13,114 bases of DNA, taken from positions 1-13,114 of the forward strand of contig CAMHRH010000016.1 in NCBI GenBank assembly GCA_946187605.1. Direction: 5' to 3'. The stretch's first letter is position 1, and each line of letters starts with the position of its first letter. Made by a program: the position numbers and the translations under genes. The notes beneath the pieces were generated by a model. It was given only the letters and a program-made list of their open reading frames with translations, did no database searches and was not told the origin of the DNA. Positions 1 through 6,541 of this stretch are shown piece after piece. This DNA is from an uncultured Candidatus Saccharibacteria bacterium. GTDB taxonomy: Bacteria > Patescibacteriota > Saccharimonadia > Saccharimonadales > Saccharimonadaceae.

Positions 1-990
1 ATGATTTTTGCCCCATATATACCCGGAATTGTTCTAGCCATAATAGGCATAGCTCTAGCTATTTTTACTGTGTTCTGCATTACTCGCAAGAGTTTTCGAA
101 AAATACGCATATTTCGCCGAATTGGCATTTTGGTGCTCGTATTAATCACGCTTGCACGCCCGGTCGTAACTGGAGGACATTCGGAACGTGACCTGAGCAA
201 TATTAACGTGTTCTTCATCGTAGACAATACCGGCAGTATGACAGTACAAGACATCGAGCAGGGCTCAAAGCGACGCTACGAGAAAGTTGCCGAAGATATA
301 AAGAAAATTGCCGACCTATTCCCTGGCGCCAAATTCGGCGTAGTTGCTGCGGATTATAGCGTGAGGCGTGCGCTCCCACTCGTGAACGACATCAACGCCG
401 TTTATTCATACGCCAATTCGTTAAAGCCAAAAAACAGCGCATTAAGTACGAAATCCAACTCGGCCGAGCTGCTAAACTATTCCGCGAAGCAGATTAAGCA
501 GTATAATACACGTTTCCCGGAGCGCAGCAGTATTGTTTTCTTCATGAGTGATGGTGAAGACGATAATGACGTCTCCGAAAGCATAGCGAGCGACTTCAAA
601 GATTCAATCGTTGGCGGCGCCGTGATTGGATATGGCAGCACAACTGGCGGCAAGGTCCCAGTTATTGATTATCATGGCGAGATTGATGAATATAGCTATA
701 TAAAAAACAGCACTGGCGAGGAGCACGTTTCAAAATTGGACGAGCAGAAGCTAAAACAAATCAGCCAAAACTTGGGGATTAATTATTATAATCGCCTTCA
801 ATCTAACGACATCTTTAATAATACCGACAATTTCATCGACATAATGGTAACTTACAAGAAATCTGACACTAATGTATCGAGCTATGAGGATTTATATTGG
901 ATTTTCATGATTGGCGCGATTGCGTTGATATTGTGGGACTTATATGAGATTCTTAATACTCTCATGCGCGAAAGAAAGGCGGTAAAATGA
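1..990 (+). CDS. Membrane-anchored VWA-domain protein (BatA/BatB-like)
   Basis: A 329-residue protein with a hydrophobic N-terminal segment (about residues 5-26), a second one around 38-57, a von Willebrand A domain (about 65-280) and a C-terminal membrane helix (about 298-318), which is the Bat-type arrangement. The metal-ion site (MIDAS) motif is visible as D75-N-T-G-S79, with Thr in place of the first Ser of the usual DxSxS, and a later SDGED stretch fits the distal MIDAS Asp. Bat proteins are membrane proteins linked to MoxR-type ATPases and envelope stress or oxygen tolerance; that role is family knowledge, not something seen here. It overlaps the next gene by four bases (ATGA), so the two are co-translated. 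The ATG is the first base of the window, so a start further upstream cannot be excluded, although the N-terminal membrane segment looks complete. Confidence 0.85.
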   Translation: MIFAPYIPGIVLAIIGIALAIFTVFCITRKSFRKIRIFRRIGILVLVLITLARPVVTGGHSERDLSNINVFFIVDNTGSMTVQDIEQGSKRRYEKVAEDIKKIADLFPGAKFGVVAADYSVRRALPLVNDINAVYSYANSLKPKNSALSTKSNSAELLNYSAKQIKQYNTRFPERSSIVFFMSDGEDDNDVSESIASDFKDSIVGGAVIGYGSTTGGKVPVIDYHGEIDEYSYIKNSTGEEHVSKLDEQKLKQISQNLGINYYNRLQSNDIFNNTDNFIDIMVTYKKSDTNVSSYEDLYWIFMIGAIALILWDLYEILNTLMRERKAVK

Positions 991-1742
991 TTAATCTTGA
1001 CCCTACTATTATCGATCAGGAGGGCGTGCGCAAAAAACGACGCAAAAAAATGCTCCTTACTTCAATTGGCCCCGTGCTTGTTTTGGCAATGGTCGGTTTA
1101 TTTTGTATTCGTCCAAGTACATTTGATGTATTGTATCGAATCAATTATGAGGGCTCAGCCGATGTTGATGTGAATCTTAGCCAAATGCAGAAATTCGCTA
1201 ATATTATTGAGCCATATATTGCTTTTTATGACTCTGGGACGGCATATATTCGCAATAACGAAGGGGCGAAAGCCGAAGCAGATCTGCGCGAAAGTCTCCG
1301 TCAGAATCCGCCATATGAGAAACTATGCCAAATTCGCGTAAATCTATCCTATAGCATCGAAATACAGGCCGACGAGGCGTCAATCTTGGCTAAGTACGAC
1401 CAAGCCTTGTTGCTGTACAATCGCGCCGAAGGCGTGTTATATGAGGATAATTGTATCAATCGAGTATCGCCGCAAAACAGTCTTGATAAGAACGCCGCTT
1501 CTGCACAGAATAGAATCACAAAAAAGCGCAGTAGCACAATTGAAAAAATGAATGGCGTCGAGAGTGGCGAGAATGATGATGAGGATGATGTGCAAAATGG
1601 AACGGTGACCGATGAACGTGCCGCAGAGCTGCGTGAAGGCATGATGAGCGCAGAGGATGCGCTCGACGCCCTAAATAATAGCTGGAGGCGAGGCTATTCG
1701 CTGTCGCCGGGTGGCGGTAGTATTAACCAATATAACTATTAG
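987..1742 (+). CDS. Membrane-anchored TPR-like protein (BatC-like partner of the VWA protein)
   Basis: A 251-residue protein. A short basic N-terminus (KKRRKK, residues 16-21) precedes one membrane helix (about 22-42). The next part (about residues 60-150) is helical and TPR-like, with the YDSGTAYIRNN and AEADLRESLRQNP pattern of a repeat and a second YDQALLLYNRAEG repeat. The tail (about 185-251) is low complexity and acidic (NDDEDD), then Gly/Ser/Tyr rich. The start ATG lies inside the stop of the VWA gene, and AAAGAAAGGCGG just before it is a plausible ribosome binding site. VWA next to TPR is typical of Bat operons, so a scaffolding or complex-assembly role is likely but inferred. Its stop overlaps by four bases the stop of the convergent desulfurase gene, and no terminator lies between them. 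Confidence 0.8.
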   Translation: MINLDPTIIDQEGVRKKRRKKMLLTSIGPVLVLAMVGLFCIRPSTFDVLYRINYEGSADVDVNLSQMQKFANIIEPYIAFYDSGTAYIRNNEGAKAEADLRESLRQNPPYEKLCQIRVNLSYSIEIQADEASILAKYDQALLLYNRAEGVLYEDNCINRVSPQNSLDKNAASAQNRITKKRSSTIEKMNGVESGENDDEDDVQNGTVTDERAAELREGMMSAEDALDALNNSWRRGYSLSPGGGSINQYNY

Positions 1743-2890
1743 CCAATTGCATTCAATCGCTGACGTTCTTTCTCGACGACGTCGGCGATTTGTTTCGCTG
1801 CGTCAATAATGTCCTGTTCACTAGTCTGACGCCCCATCGTAATACGAAGCGAGCCTGCGATCGTCCGGTCGTCGAGCCCAATTGCTCGAAGTGCTGGCGA
1901 GCGTTCGCCTTTGCTCGCAGCACAAGCGGCGCCAGTCGATAGATAGATACCGCGCTCTTCGAGCATAAAAATCAGTCGCTCGGCATCTAAGCCCGGGACA
2001 CTGATTGGCAAGAAGTTCGCGAGCTGCGTTTTTTCTTTGCCAACAAATGCAACTCCATCAATCTTACTTAGCTCGTTTCGAAACTTTGTGCGGAGTTGTT
2101 GTAATCGGCGGCGCTCTGAAGCAATGTGCTTTTCCGCCTCATTAATAGCAGCTGCAAATGCGACGGTCGCGGGCACATTTTCCGTGCCGCTGCGTAAGCC
2201 CATCTCTTGTCCGCCACCATAATTCTGCGGCACGAGGCGAACATTATGGCCAACGTAAAGTGCGCCAATACCTTTTGGTCCATAAACTTTTGCGGCATTT
2301 ATCGTCAGCAAATCTACACCGAGACGCGCGACTTTTACTTCCATCAATCCTAAGCCCTGCGATGCGTCGCTATGAAAATATAGCGGCGTCTTCTCGCCGG
2401 CGAATGCGCGACGCGTTCGCTCAGTATCAATAATGCGCGAGATATCGCTGAGTGGTTGAACTGTACCAAGCTCACTGCTCGCTAAACACACCGACACCAA
2501 TTGCGTGCGTGGCGTAATCTTGTTCTTCAAGTCGTCTAGCGTAATATAGCCATTTTCGTCGACAGCGATAATCTGATATTTTTTGCGTTTTGCATTCTCA
2601 ATAATCGATGGATGCTCAACAGCCGAAACAAGAACCTCGGCATCATCCGGAATCGCCGAAAAAACTAAGCTGTTCGCCTCGGTAGCGCCCGAAGTCATTA
2701 CTAAATCTGCGCCCTTAGCGCCAATCACGTGCGCAATGTCGGCTTTTGCTTTTTCGTAATCACGGCGAACGTCCACTGCGGGAAGATATGCCGCAGATGG
2801 GTTAAAAAACTTCTCGTCAAAATAAGGCATCATTGCCTTTTTAGCTTTTTCTGAAAGCGGCGTAGCTGCGGCATAGTCTAAATAAATCAT
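1739..2890 (-). CDS. Cysteine desulfurase (NifS/IscS-like, PLP-dependent)
   Basis: A 383-residue class V aminotransferase-fold enzyme that would take sulfur from L-cysteine for Fe-S clusters or tRNA thiolation. Recognisable family signatures in order: YLDYAAATP at the N-terminus, SGATEAN (67-73), EHPS with the PLP-stacking His93, DASQ (175-178), the PLP lysine K201 in AAKVYGPKGIG, RSGTEN (233-238), and the sulfur-accepting Cys323 in GAACAAS. Length is normal. Two positions depart from the common sequence: the His that usually precedes the PLP lysine is Ala200, and the Asn of the usual NNEIG motif is Ser (SSELG, 138-142). No scaffold gene such as IscU or a thiouridylase is adjacent in this window. 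A TATAAT box lies only 6 bases before the ATG and there is no Shine-Dalgarno sequence, so the message should be leaderless. Confidence 0.93.
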   Translation of the reverse strand: MIYLDYAAATPLSEKAKKAMMPYFDEKFFNPSAAYLPAVDVRRDYEKAKADIAHVIGAKGADLVMTSGATEANSLVFSAIPDDAEVLVSAVEHPSIIENAKRKKYQIIAVDENGYITLDDLKNKITPRTQLVSVCLASSELGTVQPLSDISRIIDTERTRRAFAGEKTPLYFHSDASQGLGLMEVKVARLGVDLLTINAAKVYGPKGIGALYVGHNVRLVPQNYGGGQEMGLRSGTENVPATVAFAAAINEAEKHIASERRRLQQLRTKFRNELSKIDGVAFVGKEKTQLANFLPISVPGLDAERLIFMLEERGIYLSTGAACAASKGERSPALRAIGLDDRTIAGSLRITMGRQTSEQDIIDAAKQIADVVEKERQRLNAIG

Positions 2891-2896
2891 ACATAC

Positions 2897-2902
2897 ATTA
2901 TA
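2897..2902 (-). promoter_or_regulatory. -10 box for the cysteine desulfurase gene, leaderless
   Basis: TATAAT on the minus strand, six bases from the ATG at 2890, which places the expected transcription start at or within about a base of the start codon. No good -35 at 17-base spacing was found. It lies back to back with the promoter of the divergent gene at 2977. Confidence 0.6.
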
Positions 2903-2962
2903 ACATTTTTAGAAAAATGCAAAATGCCGTCACCGAGCGCGCAAAGCATAAGCATTTTAGTG

Positions 2963-2968
2963 TATAAT
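2963..2968 (+). promoter_or_regulatory. -10 box for the MFS-like gene, leaderless or nearly so
   Basis: TATAAT ending eight bases before the ATG at 2977, with no Shine-Dalgarno sequence between. The expected transcription start is within a couple of bases of the start codon. The 86-base divergent spacer (2891-2976) holds both this promoter and the desulfurase promoter. Confidence 0.6.
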
Positions 2969-2976
2969 ACGCATGT

Positions 2977-4245
2977 ATGCCGAAAATCTTACAGAAGCTC
3001 GGAAAACTCCGCACGAACGAGAACGTCATGATTGCAATCGACGTGCTATACAACAGTAAGTCATCGTTTGTGGGTATTTTTTTGATGTCTTTCATGATTG
3101 GTATATCAATCAAGAATTCACTCGTCGGCTACTTGAGCTACGAGGCCTCCGCATATGCATTCTGCGGGATATTATGTATTCTTCTCGCCGACATCATCCG
3201 CTCGCATCCGGTGGGCGCATGGCGCGCTAGTATGCTATTTAGTATCGCGCGTGTCGCCGCAATTGTCACAATTGATCCGAATTTTCCGCTTTTTCCACTG
3301 ATTATCGGCTTGCTTTCCGGGATTGAGTCGCAACTATACTGGCGACCAAAGGAATTTCTCGAAGTTAAAGAAGTCAGCAATGCACAGCGCGTGCGTTTCA
3401 GTAGCCTCAAACTTATCCTAAATGAAATCACAAAGATTGTTATGCCGTTCGTGCTCGGCCTAGTGATTTCTGACTCCGGTTATCGTCAGGCGGCGAACAT
3501 TATTTTAGTTATATCGATAGTGCAAGTGCTTCTTTCTATTCTCTTTCAGCCAACACGCAAAATACGTCTTGAGCCGCGCCCGATTAGCGATGCATTAAAA
3601 TTTGCTGTAAACCATAAGCCAGTACGCCGTGTGCTCTGGCTACAAACGCTACGCGGAATGGCAATGACGGGCTGCGCTTATGAGATTGTGTCGCAATTAA
3701 ACGTATATAGTTCAAGCAATTCCGATATCGCACTTGGAGGCTATCAGTCCGCCGCGTCGATTGTTGCTATTATCTTATTATTAGCATATCGTCGCATAAA
3801 ATCGCCAACAAAACGCGGCCTGCTTATCTATACCTTCTTGCCGCCCGCCATATTATTGCCAATTGCCGCAATATTCCACCCTGGAAATTTCCTAATTGCG
3901 ATTATTCTATTCATATATTTGCGCTCGGTCGTACATGTGCTTTATAGCAGCACGATATTCGGCGTCTATATCCAGAATGTCATGAAAAAATCGGTACATG
4001 ATGATGCGTACCGAATTGAGATTGAGATTCTGAGTGAGCTTTGGCTATGTCTCGGGCGAGTACTTAGCATTATTCCGTTGTTGGTCTTTGCTTATATCGA
4101 CCGGCAGGATTTAATGATGCCGCTCGTAGCAGTCCTATCGTTTGCGATACCGTTCGTATTGTTTATTATCCGTAAATCCGAGGCTTTACCAACTCTAGAT
4201 AAGCCTTCGCTGCAGCACGGAAGTGCTCCAGCTCGTCGCCGGTAA
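2977..4245 (+). CDS. MFS-like multi-pass membrane transporter
   Basis: A 422-residue, strongly hydrophobic protein with about 10-12 predicted membrane helices. They begin near residues 30-48, 57-75, 83-98 and 102-117, continue in pairs around 150-195, and fill most of 220-400. A basic cytoplasmic loop (about 196-220) separates two halves, as in the major facilitator superfamily. The RVRFSSLKLILNEITK stretch before the mid-protein helices recalls the loop between helices 4 and 5 of MFS proteins. No substrate motif is clear. The ATG at 2977 is chosen because a TATAAT box sits eight bases upstream. The last 26 codons, including a basic tail ending PARRR, are read from DNA that also encodes the C-terminus of the convergent gene at 4166-4519. 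An MFS assignment is likely; the transported compound is unknown. Confidence 0.65.
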   Translation: MPKILQKLGKLRTNENVMIAIDVLYNSKSSFVGIFLMSFMIGISIKNSLVGYLSYEASAYAFCGILCILLADIIRSHPVGAWRASMLFSIARVAAIVTIDPNFPLFPLIIGLLSGIESQLYWRPKEFLEVKEVSNAQRVRFSSLKLILNEITKIVMPFVLGLVISDSGYRQAANIILVISIVQVLLSILFQPTRKIRLEPRPISDALKFAVNHKPVRRVLWLQTLRGMAMTGCAYEIVSQLNVYSSSNSDIALGGYQSAASIVAIILLLAYRRIKSPTKRGLLIYTFLPPAILLPIAAIFHPGNFLIAIILFIYLRSVVHVLYSSTIFGVYIQNVMKKSVHDDAYRIEIEILSELWLCLGRVLSIIPLLVFAYIDRQDLMMPLVAVLSFAIPFVLFIIRKSEALPTLDKPSLQHGSAPARRR

Positions 4246-4519
4246 TTTTCTCATAGCGGCCGCCGCCAGTACTCTTAAAAACGCCATTTTGTCGCACTTC
4301 ATAGCGGATTGTTACGCCATCTTCGTGCCAAATCCAAACATTCTTCTTGTAGTAGAAGAATTCACGTCGATGGCCCGGCGCTACATCGCCAAAAAGAGTG
4401 CGACCGAGCGCAGACTCGGCATTGATAAGATCGCGCTCTACTGCTTCGCGGCGAGCGTCTATATTTGGTTTGCGACGTAGATTGCCTAAGAGATATTGCT
4501 TAAGATGCGATTTCGACAT
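4166..4519 (-). CDS. Small conserved-looking protein, function unknown
   Basis: A 117-residue soluble protein with no membrane segment. The N-terminal third is basic and helical (KQYLLGNLRRKP, then ARREAVERDLINAESALGR). The middle is aromatic and likely beta (HRREFFYYKKNVWIWHEDGVTIRYEV), and the end is helical (GDELEHFRAAAKAYLELVK). I recall similar proteins from Saccharibacteria and related groups, but no function. The start is fixed by a strong GAGGAG ribosome binding site about eight bases upstream, inside the coding sequence of the preceding gene, which it overlaps by 34 bases. It is the last gene of the minus-strand operon. Its final 80 bases overlap the end of the convergent MFS-like gene. 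Confidence 0.75.
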   Translation of the reverse strand: MSKSHLKQYLLGNLRRKPNIDARREAVERDLINAESALGRTLFGDVAPGHRREFFYYKKNVWIWHEDGVTIRYEVRQNGVFKSTGGGRYEKITGDELEHFRAAAKAYLELVKPRIYG

Positions 4520-4731
4520 GCGGTTATCTCCTCGGAGACAGAATTGAGCTCATCGAAGAGGGCCTGATCGCTCAACCTTTCGGCCGGCTGCGAGGAATCC
4601 AAAATACGAGGCTCCGGAGCTTCCGCGATCGGAGTCACTTTTGCTGCTTCAGCAACAGCCGAAACATCAGGTGTGGCCCGAAATGCCGGATTTATCGGCA
4701 AATGGAACTCTGCGTCATATTCTTCGTCCAT
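4486..4731 (-). CDS. Small acidic protein, unrecognised
   Basis: An 81-residue protein. The first half is Ala/Pro/Glu rich and probably disordered (about 15-50), and the C-terminal part (about 52-78) looks like a single amphipathic helix (DQALFDELNSVSEEITACRN). The start is well supported: an AAGGAG-type ribosome binding site lies just before it, 15 bases after the TatD stop codon. Its 3' end overlaps the next gene by 34 bases in another frame, so the two are probably translationally coupled. I do not recognise the family. A helper or partner of the 117-residue protein is possible from context only. Confidence 0.65.
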   Translation of the reverse strand: MDEEYDAEFHLPINPAFRATPDVSAVAEAAKVTPIAEAPEPRILDSSQPAERLSDQALFDELNSVSEEITACRNRILSNIS

Positions 4732-4746
4732 AACTGACCTCTCTCC

Positions 4747-5511
4747 TTAGATATTGAAGATATTCTGGGCATTTTTAGTAGTAATCGATGCCACGGTACC
4801 GAGTTCCACCTTGTAATACTCGGCCGCCCAGTCGGCTATATTCCTAACATAGCCTGGCTTATTCATTGTACCACGAAATGGCCTCGGTGTCAAGTATGGG
4901 GCGTCAGTTTCAAGCACGATTCTCTCGAGAGGAGCATGCGCAATATCAGCAAAAGTCGATAGACCATTGACGCCAATATATAGGTCACGGCGCAAAGCTT
5001 CGCTAAGATTCTTCTTACTATCTGAAAATGAGTGCATCACGGATGTGACTAGGCGAAAATTATCAAAAATTGGCCAAAAGTCATCAAATGCATCGCGAAC
5101 ATGAAAAGATACCGGTTTGCGATAATCTTGCGCAAGCTGAAGCATCTCTAGAAGCAATTCTCGTTGCATCTGGACATCGTAGCCGTCAAAGTGGTAGTCC
5201 AAGCCGATTTCGCCAATGCCGACATTCTGCGCACTCTTAATAGCCTCTAACGCGATTTTGATGTCATCAGCGAGATTTTGGCGATCTTTTTCATAATATT
5301 CATTCGGATGATAGCCGTAAGTCCAATAGATATTCTCGCCTTTTGCCGCCCATTTTTCAGCAAAATCGCGCGCATTCAGCGAATCTTTTGGGCTTGTACC
5401 GATGGTAATTATCTTATCGACGCCCTGCATATGCGAATGCGCAAAAATCTCTTCAGCGCTGCCGGCGCGATCTTTATCGTCATGGATATGGGTATGCGTA
5501 TCGACTAGCAT
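4747..5511 (-). CDS. tatD: TatD-family metal-dependent hydrolase / DNase
   Basis: A 254-residue TIM-barrel metallohydrolase in the TatD family, whose members are metal-dependent 3'-5' exonucleases on DNA or RNA. Numbering from the Met chosen here, the ligands are visible: H6 and H8 in DTHTHIH, E101 in GIGEIGLDYH, H137 in SFHVRDA, H160 in VMHSFSDS, and D203 in LETDAPYLTPRPFRG. The full active site is present and length is typical. A longer reading back to 5583 is open, but the family always starts near the HxH motif, so the Met at 5511 is preferred. That ATG follows the stop codon of the upstream gene after a single base (TAA-T-ATG) without a Shine-Dalgarno sequence, so translation probably re-initiates there. 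TatD is commonly a housekeeping gene, but TatD-like nucleases also occur in defence operons such as Qat. Confidence 0.92.
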   Translation of the reverse strand: MLVDTHTHIHDDKDRAGSAEEIFAHSHMQGVDKIITIGTSPKDSLNARDFAEKWAAKGENIYWTYGYHPNEYYEKDRQNLADDIKIALEAIKSAQNVGIGEIGLDYHFDGYDVQMQRELLLEMLQLAQDYRKPVSFHVRDAFDDFWPIFDNFRLVTSVMHSFSDSKKNLSEALRRDLYIGVNGLSTFADIAHAPLERIVLETDAPYLTPRPFRGTMNKPGYVRNIADWAAEYYKVELGTVASITTKNAQNIFNI

Positions 5512-5512
5512 A

Positions 5513-6514
5513 TTATCCGCGTGGAGGTTCGCCTTCTGGCTCGTCGAGCAACTTTTTGCTCTTGATTTCATAGCGGCGGCCATTCACTGGTGAGACAAAA
5601 TAATCTTCGCCGAGTAGGTTCACGAACATATTCAAATCTTTGTCGTCCATGATAATAATCTTACCGTCATCGTCAGTCATGAGTTCTAGTTGCATCTCAT
5701 CCGCGTAATCAAGTAGCTGCTCTTGAGTCATTTCGCCGATTTCGACATTTTGAAGCTTTTTTACGAGCGGCTTTTTGTCCTCAAGCAATGCATTTAGCGT
5801 CAACCCCTCAGGGAAGCTCAACTTATATGCTTCTTCGAGCTCTTTTGCTTTCTGCTCGGAAATTAATTGCTGCTTAAAATCGTACTGGAATAGCTTTTCA
5901 AACTTCGACTGATTGAAGATTACAATCTGACCATCGACAATTGCCGTTTCGTTGCCCTCTGGGACCTTAATCGCAAGATCAGCCGTAAGCGGCTCGAAGC
6001 TCTCACCGTTTAATTCCCAGCTTAGCTTTCCCTTGAGAGCGGCACTCGCAGCAATGTTTTTAGCGATATAGAATGACTTTTGACCGTCATCACCAGGATA
6101 GCTAAACTTCGCAACAATACCCTTAACGCGTTTAAACTCATACTCGTCATCGGTAAAGTAGGCAATGTCTTTGTACTCGTTTTCGATGAGATGAATGAGC
6201 GTTTCGGCGCGACCTACTTTATCAAGTGCAATGCGATAGATCACCTTGTCCTCGCCGTCAGATAGCTCATATTCACGACATTCGAGACCTTTATCCGCTT
6301 CTTTGATGACATATTCGACCGCCTCAAGCATAAACATTGCGCGAATTGCCTGCATCAAAGCATCCGAATAGCGGACCTTGTACGGCGTGTAGTTCTTATT
6401 AAACAAGAACAGCTCGACCGAAACATTATTTTTGATCTCATCGACATTATTCGCCCACTGAAAAACATCAAACTCTGGTTTGCCGGATGGCTGACTCTCG
6501 GTATTTTCTTCCAT
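5513..6514 (-). CDS. DUF4868 / KwaB-like protein
   Basis: A 333-residue soluble protein rich in Asp, Glu and Lys, with no signal or membrane segment. The second half resembles the DUF4868 family, which includes KwaB of the Kiwa anti-phage system: an FNQSKFEKLFQYD segment (about residue 200), a long helical stretch with repeated Leu/Lys, a DGKIIIMDDKD strand-turn, and the closing pattern LLGEDYFVSPVNGRRYEIKSK (about 300-322), similar to the end of KwaB proteins. This is recognition from memory of family features, not a search. The first 160 residues are less typical. A strong AAGGAGGAG ribosome binding site five bases upstream fixes the start, 27 bases after the peptidase gene. No KwaA-like four-helix membrane protein is adjacent, so a complete Kiwa system is not present here. 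The function may be unrelated to defence. Confidence 0.7.
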   Translation of the reverse strand: MEENTESQPSGKPEFDVFQWANNVDEIKNNVSVELFLFNKNYTPYKVRYSDALMQAIRAMFMLEAVEYVIKEADKGLECREYELSDGEDKVIYRIALDKVGRAETLIHLIENEYKDIAYFTDDEYEFKRVKGIVAKFSYPGDDGQKSFYIAKNIAASAALKGKLSWELNGESFEPLTADLAIKVPEGNETAIVDGQIVIFNQSKFEKLFQYDFKQQLISEQKAKELEEAYKLSFPEGLTLNALLEDKKPLVKKLQNVEIGEMTQEQLLDYADEMQLELMTDDDGKIIIMDDKDLNMFVNLLGEDYFVSPVNGRRYEIKSKKLLDEPEGEPPRG

Positions 6515-6541
6515 GACTCCTCCTTTTTATCTAAAGAATAC

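Noticed and set aside
2037..2433. Short plus-strand frames inside the cysteine desulfurase gene.
   Set aside because: They are shadows of a strongly conserved enzyme and have no independent start signals.
5512..5583. A longer TatD protein starting at 5583.
   Set aside because: The extra 24 residues overlap the end of the DUF4868 gene and do not resemble the family, in which the HxH motif lies at the N-terminus. The Met at 5511 is preferred.
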